The notes under the pieces: model-generated
What the model was told of the DNA's origin: nothing
What the model saw: only the letters and a program-made list of their open reading frames with translations
The model's database searches: none
Position numbers and translations under genes: made by a program
In this document: in pieces, positions 27,242-38,004 of the stretch
Position numbering within the stretch: the stretch's first letter is position 1
Layout of the letters: each line of letters opens with the position of its first letter
Source of the DNA: Hasllibacter sp963833115
Lineage (GTDB): Bacteria > Pseudomonadota > Alphaproteobacteria > Rhodobacterales > Rhodobacteraceae
NCBI GenBank assembly: GCA_963833115.1
Contig: CAWHWS010000002.1
Span: 2,542,001-2,606,000, forward strand
Direction: 5' to 3'
Length of the DNA stretch: 64,000 nucleotides

Positions 27242-28537
27242 TCAGCCGACGAATGGGTCTCGGACCAGGACGGTGTCCTCGCGCTCCGGCGAAGTCGACA
27301 GCATGGCGACCGGGCAGCCGATGAGTTCCTCGATCCGGCGCACGTACTTGATCGCCGCGCCCGGAAGGTCGGCCCATCGGCGCGCGCCCGCGGTGCTCCC
27401 GCCCCACCCCTCGAGCTCTTCGTAGATCGGCTCGCAGGCCGCCTGCGCCGCCGCCGCGGTCGGGAGATGGTCCAGCACCTCCCCGCCGAGCCGATACCCG
27501 GTGCAGATGCGCAGCGTCTCGAACCCGTCGAGCACGTCGAGCTTGGTGAGGGCGATGCCGTCCATGCCGGAGGTGGCGCAGGTCTGGCGCACCAGCACCG
27601 CGTCGAACCAGCCGCAGCGTCGCTTCCGGCCGGTGGTGGTGCCGAACTCACGCCCCGCCTCGCCCAGGCGCTGACCGTCCGCGTCGTGCAGCTCCGTGGG
27701 GAACGGCCCTTCGCCGACCCGCGTGGTGTAGGCCTTCACGATGCCGAGGACGTAGCCGACCGCGCCCGGGCCGAGGCCCGTGCCGGTCGCGGCCTGGCCC
27801 GCGATGACGTTGGAGGAGGTCACATACGGATAAGTGCCGAAATCGATGTCGAGGAGCGCGCCCTGCGCCCCTTCGAAGAGGATGCGCCGGCCGGCGCGGC
27901 GGGCCTCGTCCAGCACCCGCCAGACGGGGCCGGCGAAAGGCAGGATCTGCGGCGCCACGGCGCGCAGCCTCGCCAGGAGGTCGGCCCGGTCCACCGGGTC
28001 CAGCCCGAGCCCGCGGCGCAGCGCGTCGTGATGGAGGAGCGCCCGGTCCACCCGCGCCTCGAGCGTCGCGTCGTCCGCCAGGTCCGCCACCCGGACGGCA
28101 CGCCGGCCGACCTTGTCCTCGTAGGCCGGGCCGATGCCCCGGCCCGTCGTGCCGATCTTCGCCCCGCCGGACGCACCGGCCTCCCGCGCGCGGTCGAGCT
28201 CGCCGTGGAGCGGCAGGATCAGGGGCGCGTTCTCCGCGATCATCAGGGTCTGCGGCGTGATCTCGACCCCCTGCCCGCGCAGCCCCTCGATCTCGGAGAT
28301 CAGGTGCCAGGGGTCGAGGACGACGCCGTTCCCGATCACCGAGAGCTTGCCGCCCCGCACCACGCCGGAGGGGAGCGCGTGCAGCTTGTACACCGTCCCG
28401 TCGACGACCAGCGTGTGACCCGCGTTGTGCCCCCCCTGGAACCGGGCGACGATCTCGGCCCGCTCGGACAGCCAGTCGACGATCTTGCCCTTCCCCTCGT
28501 CGCCCCATTGGGCTCCGACGACGACGACGTTGGCCAT
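27242..28537 (-). CDS. purA: Adenylosuccinate synthetase
   Basis: Converts IMP and aspartate to adenylosuccinate with GTP, the committed step to AMP. GAQWGDEGKGKIVDWLS (8-24), GGHNAGHTL, TGRGIGPAYEDK and TTGRKRRCGWFD are diagnostic; Asp and His of the first two motifs are the catalytic residues. 431 residues is normal. It runs minus-ward after DUF2842 and is divergent from the gene wreck at 28690. Confidence 0.97.
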   Translation of the reverse strand: MANVVVVGAQWGDEGKGKIVDWLSERAEIVARFQGGHNAGHTLVVDGTVYKLHALPSGVVRGGKLSVIGNGVVLDPWHLISEIEGLRGQGVEITPQTLMIAENAPLILPLHGELDRAREAGASGGAKIGTTGRGIGPAYEDKVGRRAVRVADLADDATLEARVDRALLHHDALRRGLGLDPVDRADLLARLRAVAPQILPFAGPVWRVLDEARRAGRRILFEGAQGALLDIDFGTYPYVTSSNVIAGQAATGTGLGPGAVGYVLGIVKAYTTRVGEGPFPTELHDADGQRLGEAGREFGTTTGRKRRCGWFDAVLVRQTCATSGMDGIALTKLDVLDGFETLRICTGYRLGGEVLDHLPTAAAAQAACEPIYEELEGWGGSTAGARRWADLPGAAIKYVRRIEELIGCPVAMLSTSPEREDTVLVRDPFVG

Positions 28538-28689
28538 GTCCCATCCTCCGCGCGCGGCTCCCCGGCCATAGCCGCCGTCGGCGGGGGGCGAAAGCCCGGT
28601 CGCCCGCCCGCCGTCGGTCGGCCGGCCTGGCGCCGGCGGACGGCACGCGGCGACAGGGCGCCAGGCCCCGATCGAGATCGGATGCGGGC

Positions 28690-29790
28690 CGGCCCGGCGG
28701 GCGGCACGGTCCCCGGCAAGTCTGCCCTACGGAATGGCGTCGACGCGCCGGACCTGGCGGACGGAATCCGGGTCGGCCGGTCCGATCGAAGCCGTGGCGG
28801 CGGAGGTCGGCGGGCGCGCCGGCGAGCCCGGCGCCATCGAGGTCTCCGGCCGTCTCGGCACCCACGGCACGGGTGGCTCGGCCATGCCGCCTGCGACCGA
28901 CGACGGCGGCGGCGGGATCGATGGCGAACTCGGCGCGGCGCTGACGCTTCGCACCCTCGGCTTCGCGAGCGTATGTCAGGGGCTCCGTGGCTCGGCGGAC
29001 GCGGCCACATCCTGGCGCCGCTCACGTTCATGAAGGCGCTCTCCCCGAGGATTCGGGTCGGTAAGGCGCTGGAGCCGTCGACCGCCCTGATGGAGATGCC
29101 GCAGCGGCGAGTCCGGCCCCTTGGTCGAGCGTCCGAACGTCGACGCCCTGACCGGGGGATCGGCGAAGCGATCCGGCCCTGAAACCCCGTCGACTACCGC
29201 GACGCGGGGATCGATGCCGCCGCCCCGGTGGTCGACCGGCTCGAAGCCGCGCGGGCGCTTGGCGTCCTCGGCTTCGGCGCGCTCGCCGCTGCGGGCGCGT
29301 CGATCGTCCTGGCCATCTCGGCGACGGAGGATCGGGCCGCGCCCGTCGCGCGCGATGCCGCCGGGAGCCTCGACGGCCTGTCCGCCGGCGCCAGGCGGAC
29401 AGGCCGACCGCCCTGATCCCGCGGGCCGACCGGACCCGCGACCCGATCCCCGGGCGGCCGAGGTCGCGGCCATCGCAGGCGGCATGCCAAATCTCGGCGG
29501 GGTCGCCGACCTCTCCAGAAGGTCGAGGACGCCGCCGGGAACCTGACCAGTCGAACCGGGCCCGCGGGATCGGTCGAGGGGGCGATCGACGGTTCCGTCG
29601 GCGTGCCCGACGTCCTGAACGCGCCATTCGGCGGGCTCTTCACGACGTTCGAGAACGGCCCGAAGAGCCTCCCCACCATCGTCCATTGGGGCGTCGTGAT
29701 CGCGATGATCGCGGGCGTCCCCGCACGCCGGCCCGAGACGGCGCCGGACCTGGGGCCGCCGCCGCCGCGCCTCGACCGCATCGGGGTCGA
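28690..29790 (+). pseudogene. Frameshifted remnant of an unknown plus-strand gene
   Basis: The 1.43-kb gap between purA and secG has no intact gene, but coding-like codon use (G/C third bases, ordinary amino acids) hops between plus frames. The pieces read in order as DAPDLADGIRVGRSD (about 28740), then VSGRLGTHGTGGSAM (28850), GHILAPLTFMKALSPRIRVG (29005), a membrane-like helix ARALGVLGFGALAAAGASIV (29248-29310), and FGGLFTTFENGPKSLPTIVH leading into another helix (29630-29710). At least four frame changes are needed. I do not recognise the product. 28538-28689 and 29791-29973 show nothing further. Confidence 0.45.
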
Positions 29791-29973
29791 GGGACGCGTC
29801 GGCGCGCGGGACGTCGACGGCGGCGCGCTCATGGGCGAATTCGACACGATCCCGCTTATCGACAGGGACCGCCCGGGCCTTGCGTGGTCCGGCGGCGGAG
29901 GCCGCGGCGGCTTGCATCGCGCCGCGCCGCCCCATAGGTCCGCCTTGCCCCAACCGAAGGCACCGCGCGCGCT

Positions 29974-30339
29974 ATGCAGAACGTCGTCCTCATCGTCCAC
30001 CTTCTCCTGGCGCTGTCGCTGATCGGGGTGGTCCTCCTCCAGCGCAGCGAGGGCGGCGGCGGCCTGATGGGCGGGGGCGGCGCCGCGGGCGGTCGCGCGC
30101 CGGCCACGCCGCTGGGCAAGGTGACCTGGGGCCTGGCGGCCTGCTTCATCGCGACCTCACTGACGCTGACGGTCCTCGCCGCCGGCGGCTCGGGCGGCAC
30201 ATCCGTGCTCGACCGGCTGGGCGGCGGCGCGGCGGCGCCGGCGGACGAGCCGGGCGGCGCCCTCCTGCCCCCGGCCGACTCGCTGCTGCCGCCGCTCGGC
30301 GGCGCGGACGAGCCGGCCCTGCCGCCGCGCGCGGACTGA
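29974..30339 (+). CDS. secG: Protein translocase subunit SecG
   Basis: Small two-helix subunit of the SecYEG channel. Helix 1 is residues 2-21 (NVVLIVHLLLALSLIGVVLL). The family motif QRSEGGGGLMGGGG follows (23-36), then helix 2 (about 50-69). The C-terminal 50 residues are Ala/Gly/Pro-rich, as in other alphaproteobacteria. 121 residues. It lies upstream of pyrG, a common alphaproteobacterial neighbour. Confidence 0.93.
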   Translation: MQNVVLIVHLLLALSLIGVVLLQRSEGGGGLMGGGGAAGGRAPATPLGKVTWGLAACFIATSLTLTVLAAGGSGGTSVLDRLGGGAAAPADEPGGALLPPADSLLPPLGGADEPALPPRAD

Positions 30340-30459
30340 CCGCACCCATCCCCGCCGGGCGCGGCTGGACGCGCGCGGCGATCCGCCCTATCGCCCAACT
30401 CCCGTGATGCCCCTCGCCGGGGGGCCGAAGCGACCGATCACGGGGAGGCCCGCAAGGCC

Positions 30460-32112
<1,653 letters not shown>

Positions 32113-32120
32113 CATGGCGG

Positions 32121-32149
32121 GGGGTGGAGCGCCTCGCGGCCTCCACCCC
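32121..32149. terminator. Bidirectional hairpin between pyrG and the convergent helicase
   Basis: GGGGTGGAG (32121-32129) pairs perfectly with CTCCACCCC (32141-32149). It lies 8 nt after the pyrG stop and 8 nt before the helicase stop. There is no T-run, which is common in GC-rich genomes. Confidence 0.65.
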
Positions 32150-32157
32150 GCACCCGA

Positions 32158-33447
32158 TCAAGCGGCGGCGCTGCGCCCCCGGCCGCGGCCACCGCCGCCG
32201 AACCGGCGCCCGCCGCCCGGCTTGCCGCCGCCCGGCTTGCCTGCCCCGCGCCCGCCACCGCCGCCGCCACCGGGGCGCCCGCCCCGTCCGCCGCGGCCCT
32301 TCTTGGCGGCCGCGATCTCGGCGAAGGGCTCGCCGCTCGCCACCGGGATGCGCGTGCCCATGGAGCGCTCGATGTCGCGCAGCTCGCCCATCTCGTCGGG
32401 CGCGCAGAGCGCCACGGCGATGCCGTCGCGCCCCGCCCGCGCCGTGCGCCCGATCCGGTGGACGTAGTTCTCCGGCACGTTGGGCAGCTCGTAGTTGTAG
32501 ACGTAGCCGACGCCGGGGATGTCGATGCCCCGCGCCGCCACGTCCGTCGCGACGAGCACGCGCACGTCGCCCGACTTGAACGCCGCCAGGGCGCGGTCCC
32601 GCTGCCCCTGGCTCTTGTTGCCGTGGATCGAGGCGGCGGCGAACCCGGCCTCGACCAGCTTCTTCATCAGCTTCTCGGACCCGTGCTTGGTGCGCCCGAA
32701 CACCAGCGCGAGGTCGTCCTTGTGCCGGTCCAGGAGGTCGATCAGCAGCCCCTGCTTGCGCGCGCCGTCGACGAAGTGAACCTCCTGCTCGACCTTGTCG
32801 GCGGCCTTGCCGGGGGGCGAGACCTCCACCCGGATCGGGCTATTGAGATAGGCGCCCGCGATCTCGCTCATCTGCTTGTTCATCGTGGCCGAGAACAGCA
32901 TCGTCTGCCGCTCGGCCGGCAGGGCCGGGGCGATCCGGCGCAGAGCGTGGATGAAGCCCATGTCGAGCATCTGGTCCGCCTCGTCGAGGACGAGGAAGCG
33001 CGCGCGGCTGAGGTCGACGGCCCGCCGGTCCATCAGGTCGATCAGGCGCCCGGGCGTCGCCACCAGCACGTCGGTGCCGCGGGCGAGGCGCTGTATCTGC
33101 CCGCCGATCGGCTTGCCGCCGGTGACGATCTGCACCTTGAGGTGCCCGCCCCGCGTCAGGTCGCCGATCGCCTCGGCGATCTGCCCGCCGAGCTCGCGCG
33201 TGGGCGCGAGGATCAGGGCGTGGGGCGTCTTCGGCGCGGGGCGCACGCCGGCGCTCGTCAGGGCGTGCACGAGCGGCAGCGCGAAGGCGAGCGTCTTGCC
33301 CGTGCCCGTCTGCGCCAGGCCCATCACGTCGCGGCCGTTCATGGCGTGGGGAATCGCCTGCGCCTGGATCGGCGTCGGCTCGGTCAGCCCGAGCTCGGTC
33401 AGGCGCGCGGTCAGTTTGGGGCCGAGGCCCAGCATGTCGAAATCCAA
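32158..33447 (-). CDS. DEAD-box RNA helicase (RhlE-like)
   Basis: ATP-dependent RNA helicase of the RhlE group, acting in rRNA maturation or mRNA turnover. Q-motif PTPIQAQAIP (25-34), Walker A AQTGTGKT (45-52), DEADQMLDMGF (about 150), SATMNKQ, and HRIGRTARAG (about 320) are all present. The Gly/Arg-rich C-terminal tail (from about 390) probably binds RNA. TTG 33447 is chosen as start because AAGGA lies 8 nt upstream and residues LDFDMLGLGPKL fit the family; ATG 33435 is the alternative. The further in-frame extension to 33612 is not family-like. 429 residues. The 270 nt before it (to 33717) show no gene. Confidence 0.92.
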   Translation of the reverse strand: MDFDMLGLGPKLTARLTELGLTEPTPIQAQAIPHAMNGRDVMGLAQTGTGKTLAFALPLVHALTSAGVRPAPKTPHALILAPTRELGGQIAEAIGDLTRGGHLKVQIVTGGKPIGGQIQRLARGTDVLVATPGRLIDLMDRRAVDLSRARFLVLDEADQMLDMGFIHALRRIAPALPAERQTMLFSATMNKQMSEIAGAYLNSPIRVEVSPPGKAADKVEQEVHFVDGARKQGLLIDLLDRHKDDLALVFGRTKHGSEKLMKKLVEAGFAAASIHGNKSQGQRDRALAAFKSGDVRVLVATDVAARGIDIPGVGYVYNYELPNVPENYVHRIGRTARAGRDGIAVALCAPDEMGELRDIERSMGTRIPVASGEPFAEIAAAKKGRGGRGGRPGGGGGGGRGAGKPGGGKPGGGRRFGGGGRGRGRSAAA

Positions 33448-33717
33448 AGGACTCGTCCTTTCGGGGTGCGTCGATGCACCCGGGGCGCCCGGCGTCGCGG
33501 GGCGCGTCATGGCTGGGCGCGGCGCGCGCGGATGCGCTGCGGACATCGCCCGGGACCCATGCGTGATGTGGGAAGGACCGACCGCCCACCGGAGGGCGCC
33601 CATGGGCGCCATCCGGGCTCACGCGGCTCGCGGGCGTCGGTTGATACGCAGGTCGGCCGCGCGGCCCGCAAAGTCAATGCCGCGGCGCGGAATAAACCGC
33701 GGGCGGCCCGGCGACGC

Positions 33718-34491
33718 CTAGAAGTCGAGCGTGAAGCGCCGGGTCAGCCGCAGGCCGACCCCGTACTGGTCGCGGTCCTGCACGATCGGCGAATCCTCCG
33801 CCTCCCCGGTCAGGTAGTCGTAGGTCACCACGCCCTCGACGCCCCAATCGTCGCTCAGGGCGTAGCGGGCCGTCATCTCGATGCCGATGGAGTTGAGGCC
33901 GCCGGACGGGTCGAACGCCTCGTCCGGCCCGCCAGCGACCGCCGCCTCGGCGCCGCTGACGCCGAAATAGGCGGTGTTGTAGTCGTCCGAGCCGACCGTC
34001 GCGCGCGGGCCGGCCCGCAGCACCAGCCGGTCGCTGGGCCGGAAGATCGCGTCCATCCCGACCTCTCCCACGAAGGCCTCGTGCCCCGTGACGCCGTAGC
34101 GGACCTCGCCGAAGGCGCGGAAGTTCGGGGCGTAGTAATCGACGCCCATGCCGAGCTCGATGGAGGTGTCGACGTCGCTCGTGCCGGTCAGGGCCTCGTC
34201 GTCGTCCGCGTCGCGGTCGCCGACCACGTTGAACGCGCCGCGCACGCCCAGGCCGGAGCGCACGCCGTCGAAATCCGGATCGCCGATCGTGAAGCCGTTG
34301 CGCAGGCGGATCGACTGGAACGAGAAGCCGCCCGCCCCCAGGGCTTCGTATTCGTCCGAGCCGGGATATTCCGGGCCGTAATCGGCCCCGCCCTTCAACG
34401 TGAAGCGCAGGCCCGTGTCCTGCGCGACGGCGAAAGCGGGCAACGAGGCGATCGCGGCGGCGGCAAGGAGGGTCGTGCGGCGGAAGGGCAT
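33718..34491 (-). CDS. MipA/OmpV family outer-membrane protein
   Basis: Predicted outer-membrane beta-barrel. The signal peptide is residues 1-23 (ends AFAVAQ). The family opening GGADYGPEYPGSDEYE (about 34-49) and alternating strands up to the terminal aromatic RRFTLDF are typical of MipA/OmpV. 257 residues. The natural partner or substrate is unknown. Divergent from the TerB gene. Confidence 0.85.
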   Translation of the reverse strand: MPFRRTTLLAAAAIASLPAFAVAQDTGLRFTLKGGADYGPEYPGSDEYEALGAGGFSFQSIRLRNGFTIGDPDFDGVRSGLGVRGAFNVVGDRDADDDEALTGTSDVDTSIELGMGVDYYAPNFRAFGEVRYGVTGHEAFVGEVGMDAIFRPSDRLVLRAGPRATVGSDDYNTAYFGVSGAEAAVAGGPDEAFDPSGGLNSIGIEMTARYALSDDWGVEGVVTYDYLTGEAEDSPIVQDRDQYGVGLRLTRRFTLDF

Positions 34492-34653
34492 CGCGATCGG
34501 GCTCCGAATCGGGGCGCGTGGTGCACCCGGTCATGCCCCCAATAGACTCCGAGGAGAGGCGGTTCCGCAACTTCCGCGATCCGCCGCTCGCGCGGGGTTT
34601 ACCGTGGCAGGAATGTCGCGTTCGCCCTTCCCCGCGGGGCCGATGCGGCCTAG

Positions 34654-35103
34654 ATGGGAGCGATGTTCGCCGATCTCCTCCGCCGTCTCGGGACCGACCG
34701 GCCCGAGCCGCTTCCCGACCTCGACCAGCGCGACGCGCTCGCCGCCCTGATGGTGCGGATCGCGCGGTCGGACGGCGACTACGCCCCGGCGGAGGCCGCC
34801 CGGATCGACCGCATCCTGGCCGCCCGTTTCGCGCTCACGCCCGGGGCGGCCGCCGGCCTGCGCGGCCGCGCCGAAGGGCTGGAGGCCGAGGCCCCGGACA
34901 CCGTCCGCTTCACCCGCGCGATCAAGGACGCGGTCCCCTACGAGGCCCGCCACGGGGTGGTGCGCGCCCTGTGGTCGGTCGTCCTCGCCGACGGCCAGCG
35001 CGACGAGGAGGAGGACGCCCTCCTGCGCCTGCTGGCGAACCTCCTCGGCGTGAGCGACCGCGACAGCGCGATCGCCCGCCAGGAGGCCGAGCGCGGCGAC
35101 TGA
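34654..35103 (+). CDS. TerB-family protein
   Basis: Small cytoplasmic all-helical TerB-like protein. RDALAALMVRIARSDGDYAPAE (cut at residues 26-47) and LWSVVLADGQRDEEEDALLR provide the paired acidic motifs that bind metal in the family. 149 residues. Starts possible are ATG 34654 and ATG 34663. It lies 4 nt before the PhnD-like gene, so they are probably co-transcribed. Tellurite resistance is not implied by the family name. Confidence 0.85.
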   Translation: MGAMFADLLRRLGTDRPEPLPDLDQRDALAALMVRIARSDGDYAPAEAARIDRILAARFALTPGAAAGLRGRAEGLEAEAPDTVRFTRAIKDAVPYEARHGVVRALWSVVLADGQRDEEEDALLRLLANLLGVSDRDSAIARQEAERGD

Positions 35104-35107
35104 CCCT

Positions 35108-35881
35108 ATGGCGGACGGGCTCGCCGCCCTGCCGATGTACGACCGGCCGGAGACCGCCGCCGCGCATGATGCGCTCTGGGCGCTGATCCGGGACGGCCTG
35201 CGGGCCCGCGACGTCGCCGCCCCGGACGCCCTCGACCGGAGCGTGCGGACCCTGGCCCGGGGGACGGACCGCGCCGTCGTGCTCGGACAGGTCTGCAACC
35301 TGCCGCTGCGCCACGGCCTGTGCGGCCGCCTCTCGCGGGTCGGATCGGGCGACTACGCCCTCCCGGACACGCCGCCGGGCCATTATTACAGCCATTTCGT
35401 CGTGCGCGCGCAGGACGACCTCGCGCCGGACACGTTCCACGGGCGCCCCGGCGCCCGCTTCGCCCGCAACGAGGCCGACAGCCATTCGGGATGGGGCGCG
35501 CCGCAGCTCTGGGCGGCGCGGACCGGCCTGCCGCCCTTCCCCGCCATGCCCGAGACGGGAAGCCACCTCGCGTCGGCCCGCGCGGTCGCCGAGGGGCGCG
35601 CCGACATGGCGGCGATCGACGCCATCTCCTGGCGGGCCATGCGCCGATTCGACGTCGATCTCGTCGCCGCCCTGCGACTCGCGGGCGAGACCGGCCGCTC
35701 GCCCGGTCAGACCTTCGTGACCGCGGCGCCCGACCCGCGCCCGCACCGCGCCGCCCTGCACGCCGCGATCGCCGCCCTGCCGGCGCCGCATCGCCGCACC
35801 CTCGGCCTCGTCGGCCTCGTCGTCCTGACGGACGACGCCTATGCCGGGCTCGATCCGCCGGGGCGGCCGCATGTCGCCTAG
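35108..35881 (+). CDS. PhnD/SsuA-like periplasmic-binding-fold protein without signal peptide
   Basis: 257 residues starting MADGLAALPMYDRPETAAAH; the LPMYDRPE opening marks a Rhodobacterales/rhizobial PhnD-like family. Further motifs are LGQVCNLPLRHGL, GHYYSHFVVR, ARNEADSHSGWG and GSHLASARAVAEGRADMAAIDAI (split here across about 140-185), matching the phosphonate-type binding fold. No signal peptide or lipobox is visible, so it is either cytoplasmic or exported in another way. There are no ABC partners of the phosphonate type nearby. The function is unknown. Confidence 0.75.
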   Translation: MADGLAALPMYDRPETAAAHDALWALIRDGLRARDVAAPDALDRSVRTLARGTDRAVVLGQVCNLPLRHGLCGRLSRVGSGDYALPDTPPGHYYSHFVVRAQDDLAPDTFHGRPGARFARNEADSHSGWGAPQLWAARTGLPPFPAMPETGSHLASARAVAEGRADMAAIDAISWRAMRRFDVDLVAALRLAGETGRSPGQTFVTAAPDPRPHRAALHAAIAALPAPHRRTLGLVGLVVLTDDAYAGLDPPGRPHVA

Positions 35882-35979
35882 GCACGGGGCCGGCCCGACG
35901 CGCCCGGGCGGCCCGCGCCCCGTTGCATCCCGGCCCGATCCGGGCGCTACTGCGTGACGCGCAACCAGCCGGATCCCAC

Positions 35980-36801
35980 GTGAAAGAAGCCCTGCACCTC
36001 GATCCCCATGCCGATCACGGCGCGACGCGGGACACCGCCGCGCCGGTGATCGAGCTCGACGGCATCCACAAGGCCTACGGCGCGCTCGAGGTGCTCAACG
36101 GCGTCTCGCTCACCGCGCTCAAAGGCCAGGTCGTCAGCCTCATCGGCTCCTCGGGCTCCGGCAAGTCGACCATGCTGCGATGCGCCAACCTGCTCGAGGA
36201 CAGCCAGCAGGGCGAGGTCCGCTTCAAGGGCGAGCCCGTGCGCTGGCGCGGGACCGGCGCCGTTCGCCGCCCGTCCGACGCGGACCAGGTCACGCGCATC
36301 CGCACGAACCTCTCGATGGTGTTCCAGCAGTTCAACCTCTGGGCCCACCTCACCGTCCTGCAGAACGTGATGGAGGCGCCCGTCACCGTTCAGCGCCGTC
36401 CGCCCGGCGAGGTCGAGGCCGCCGCCCGCGCCTATCTCGCCAAGGTCGGCATCGGCGACAAGGCGGACGCCTGGCCCGCCCAGCTTTCCGGCGGGCAGCA
36501 GCAGCGCGCCGCCATCGCGCGCGCCCTCGCGATGGAGCCCGAGGCGCTCCTCTTCGACGAGCCGACCTCCGCGCTCGACCCCGAGCTCGAGGCCGAGGTC
36601 GTCCAGGTGATCCGCGACCTCGCGGCCGAGGGGCGCACGATGGTCCTCGTGACCCACGACATGCGCCTCGCCGCGGGCGTGTCCGATCACGTCGTCTTCC
36701 TCCACCAGGGCCGGATCGAGGAGGAGGGCCCGCCCGACCGCCTCTTCCCTGACCCGCAGACCGACCGCCTGCGGCGCTTCCTTTCCGCCGCCATCCACTG
36801 A
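35980..36801 (+). CDS. Polar amino-acid-type ABC transporter ATP-binding protein
   Basis: Energy-coupling ATPase of a HisP/GlnQ-type importer. Walker A GSSGSGKST (about 52-60), Q-loop VFQQFNLWAHLTVLQNV, signature LSGGQQQR (about 168-175), Walker B LLFDEPTSALDPE (about 188-200), switch LVTHDM. The start is GTG 35980, giving 273 residues; no ATG is in frame and the ribosome site is weak, so GTG 36046 is possible. 28 nt precede the binding-protein gene. Confidence 0.92.
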   Translation: MKEALHLDPHADHGATRDTAAPVIELDGIHKAYGALEVLNGVSLTALKGQVVSLIGSSGSGKSTMLRCANLLEDSQQGEVRFKGEPVRWRGTGAVRRPSDADQVTRIRTNLSMVFQQFNLWAHLTVLQNVMEAPVTVQRRPPGEVEAAARAYLAKVGIGDKADAWPAQLSGGQQQRAAIARALAMEPEALLFDEPTSALDPELEAEVVQVIRDLAAEGRTMVLVTHDMRLAAGVSDHVVFLHQGRIEEEGPPDRLFPDPQTDRLRRFLSAAIH

Positions 36802-36828
36802 ACCCGACAACCTCACGGAGTACACGCC

Positions 36829-37551
36829 ATGAAGCTCATCCTCACCACCACCGCCGCCCTCGCGCTCGCCGCCGGGGCCGCCACCGCCCAGCAGACCGTC
36901 CGCATGGGCACCGAAGGCGCCTACCCCCCGTACAACTTCATCAACGATTCCGGCGAGGTCGACGGCTACGAGCGGGAGCTCGGCGACATGCTCTGCGAGA
37001 TGGTCGAGGTGCAGTGCGAGTGGGTCACCAACGAGTGGGACAGCATCATCCCCAACCTGACCTCCGGCAACTACGACACGATCATGGCCGGCATGAGCAT
37101 CACCGACGAGCGTGACGAGGTCATCGACTTCACGCAGAACTACATGCCCCCGACCTCCTCGCTCTACGTCGCCATGTCCGAGGACGCGGACCTCGCCGGC
37201 GGCGTGGTCGCGGCGCAGGTCAACACGATCCAGGCCGCCCATGTCGCCGAGAGCGGGGCGACGCTCCTGGAGTTCGCCACCCCCGACGAGACCGTCGCCG
37301 CCGTGCGCAACGGCGAGGCCGACGCGGTCTTCGCCGACGGCGACTACCTGATCGGCATCGCCGGCGAGGACGACACGCTGATGATCGTCGGCGAGCCCGT
37401 GGCGCTGGGCGGCGGCATCGGCATGGGCCTGCGAGAGGGCGACCCGGAGCTCAAGGACAAGTTCGACGCCGCGATCACGACCCTCAAGGAGGACGGCACG
37501 ATCAACGAGATGATCGTCAAATGGTTCGGCGCGGACGCCGAGACCTACTGA
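36829..37551 (+). CDS. Polar amino-acid-type ABC transporter substrate-binding protein
   Basis: Periplasmic binding protein (SBP_bac_3 family) for the adjacent importer. Signal peptide about 1-20 (ALALAAGAATAQ). The fold opens with VRMGTEGAYPPYNFINDSGE and holds GYERELGDMLCEMVEVQCEW (two Cys, likely disulfide) and the ligand-site segment MAGMSITDERDEVIDFTQNY. 240 residues is normal. The protein is very acidic. Substrate could be an amino acid or polyamine-related compound, given the glutamine-synthetase-like genes downstream; that is inference. Confidence 0.9.
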   Translation: MKLILTTTAALALAAGAATAQQTVRMGTEGAYPPYNFINDSGEVDGYERELGDMLCEMVEVQCEWVTNEWDSIIPNLTSGNYDTIMAGMSITDERDEVIDFTQNYMPPTSSLYVAMSEDADLAGGVVAAQVNTIQAAHVAESGATLLEFATPDETVAAVRNGEADAVFADGDYLIGIAGEDDTLMIVGEPVALGGGIGMGLREGDPELKDKFDAAITTLKEDGTINEMIVKWFGADAETY

Positions 37552-37937
37552 TCCGATCCGCGCGGGGGCCGTCCGCCGGCCCCCGCGTCCGCGAGACGCG
37601 CGAGCGCCGCGTCCGGCGCGCCCGCCCGGTCCGTCAGGACCAGCCCCTCGAAGAACGTGAGCGGCGGGGTTAGCCGGCCGCGCGCCGTCCCGGCAGGCAG
37701 TCATGCGCCCGGCCATCCCGAGAACGGTCCAAGCCCCGCCGCCGGCGCCCCGGGCGGCAGGCCGTCCGTCCTCCCCGCCGCGCCGAGCATCTCGAACCAC
37801 GGCGCGGCGCAGGGGCGCAGGGCCTCGCCGCGCATCGCGTCGAGCGCCGCCCGCAGGACCGCCGCCTCATCCGTCCCGCGCCCCATGGGGATCGCGGCAC
37901 CCGGCGTGCCGGCGAGGTCCCGGGCCAGCCGCTCCAT
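37545..37937 (-). pseudogene. Minus-strand gene remnant with in-frame stop inside the ABC operon
   Basis: ATG 37937 opens a coding-like frame (MERLARDLAGTPGA, APWFEMLGAAGRTDG, GLGPFSGWPGA) to TGA at 37701-37703. The same frame continues after the stop with ordinary sequence (LTPPLTFFEGLVLTDRAG, ALARLADAGAGG) to TAG 37545-37547. It looks like the end of a once longer gene now broken by a nonsense mutation and lacking its N-terminal part. I do not recognise the family. It overlaps the end of the binding-protein gene by 7 nt. Confidence 0.5.
37561..37587. terminator. Hairpin after the ABC binding-protein gene
   Basis: Perfect 10-bp stem CGCGGGGGCC (37561-37570) with GGCCCCCGCG (37578-37587) and a 7-nt loop, 10 nt after the stop. 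It has no T-run. It probably protects or limits the transcript after the binding protein, as at 3222-3245. Confidence 0.6.
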
Positions 37938-38004
37938 CACGGCGGCGAGCGGACCGGCCCTGGCGCGGGGGCGGGCGGGCGACTGGCGCCTCCCGGCCGT
38001 CCCG

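Noticed and set aside
28976..29953. Minus-strand frame of 325 codons between purA and secG
   Set aside because: Composition is Arg/Pro/Gly-rich with no helix or motif, whereas plus-strand fragments in the same interval show normal codon use. Judged a shadow of the decayed gene.
33448..33612. N-terminal extension of the DEAD-box helicase
   Set aside because: The extra residues are Ala/Arg/Pro-rich, unlike the family, and a good ribosome site marks TTG 33447.
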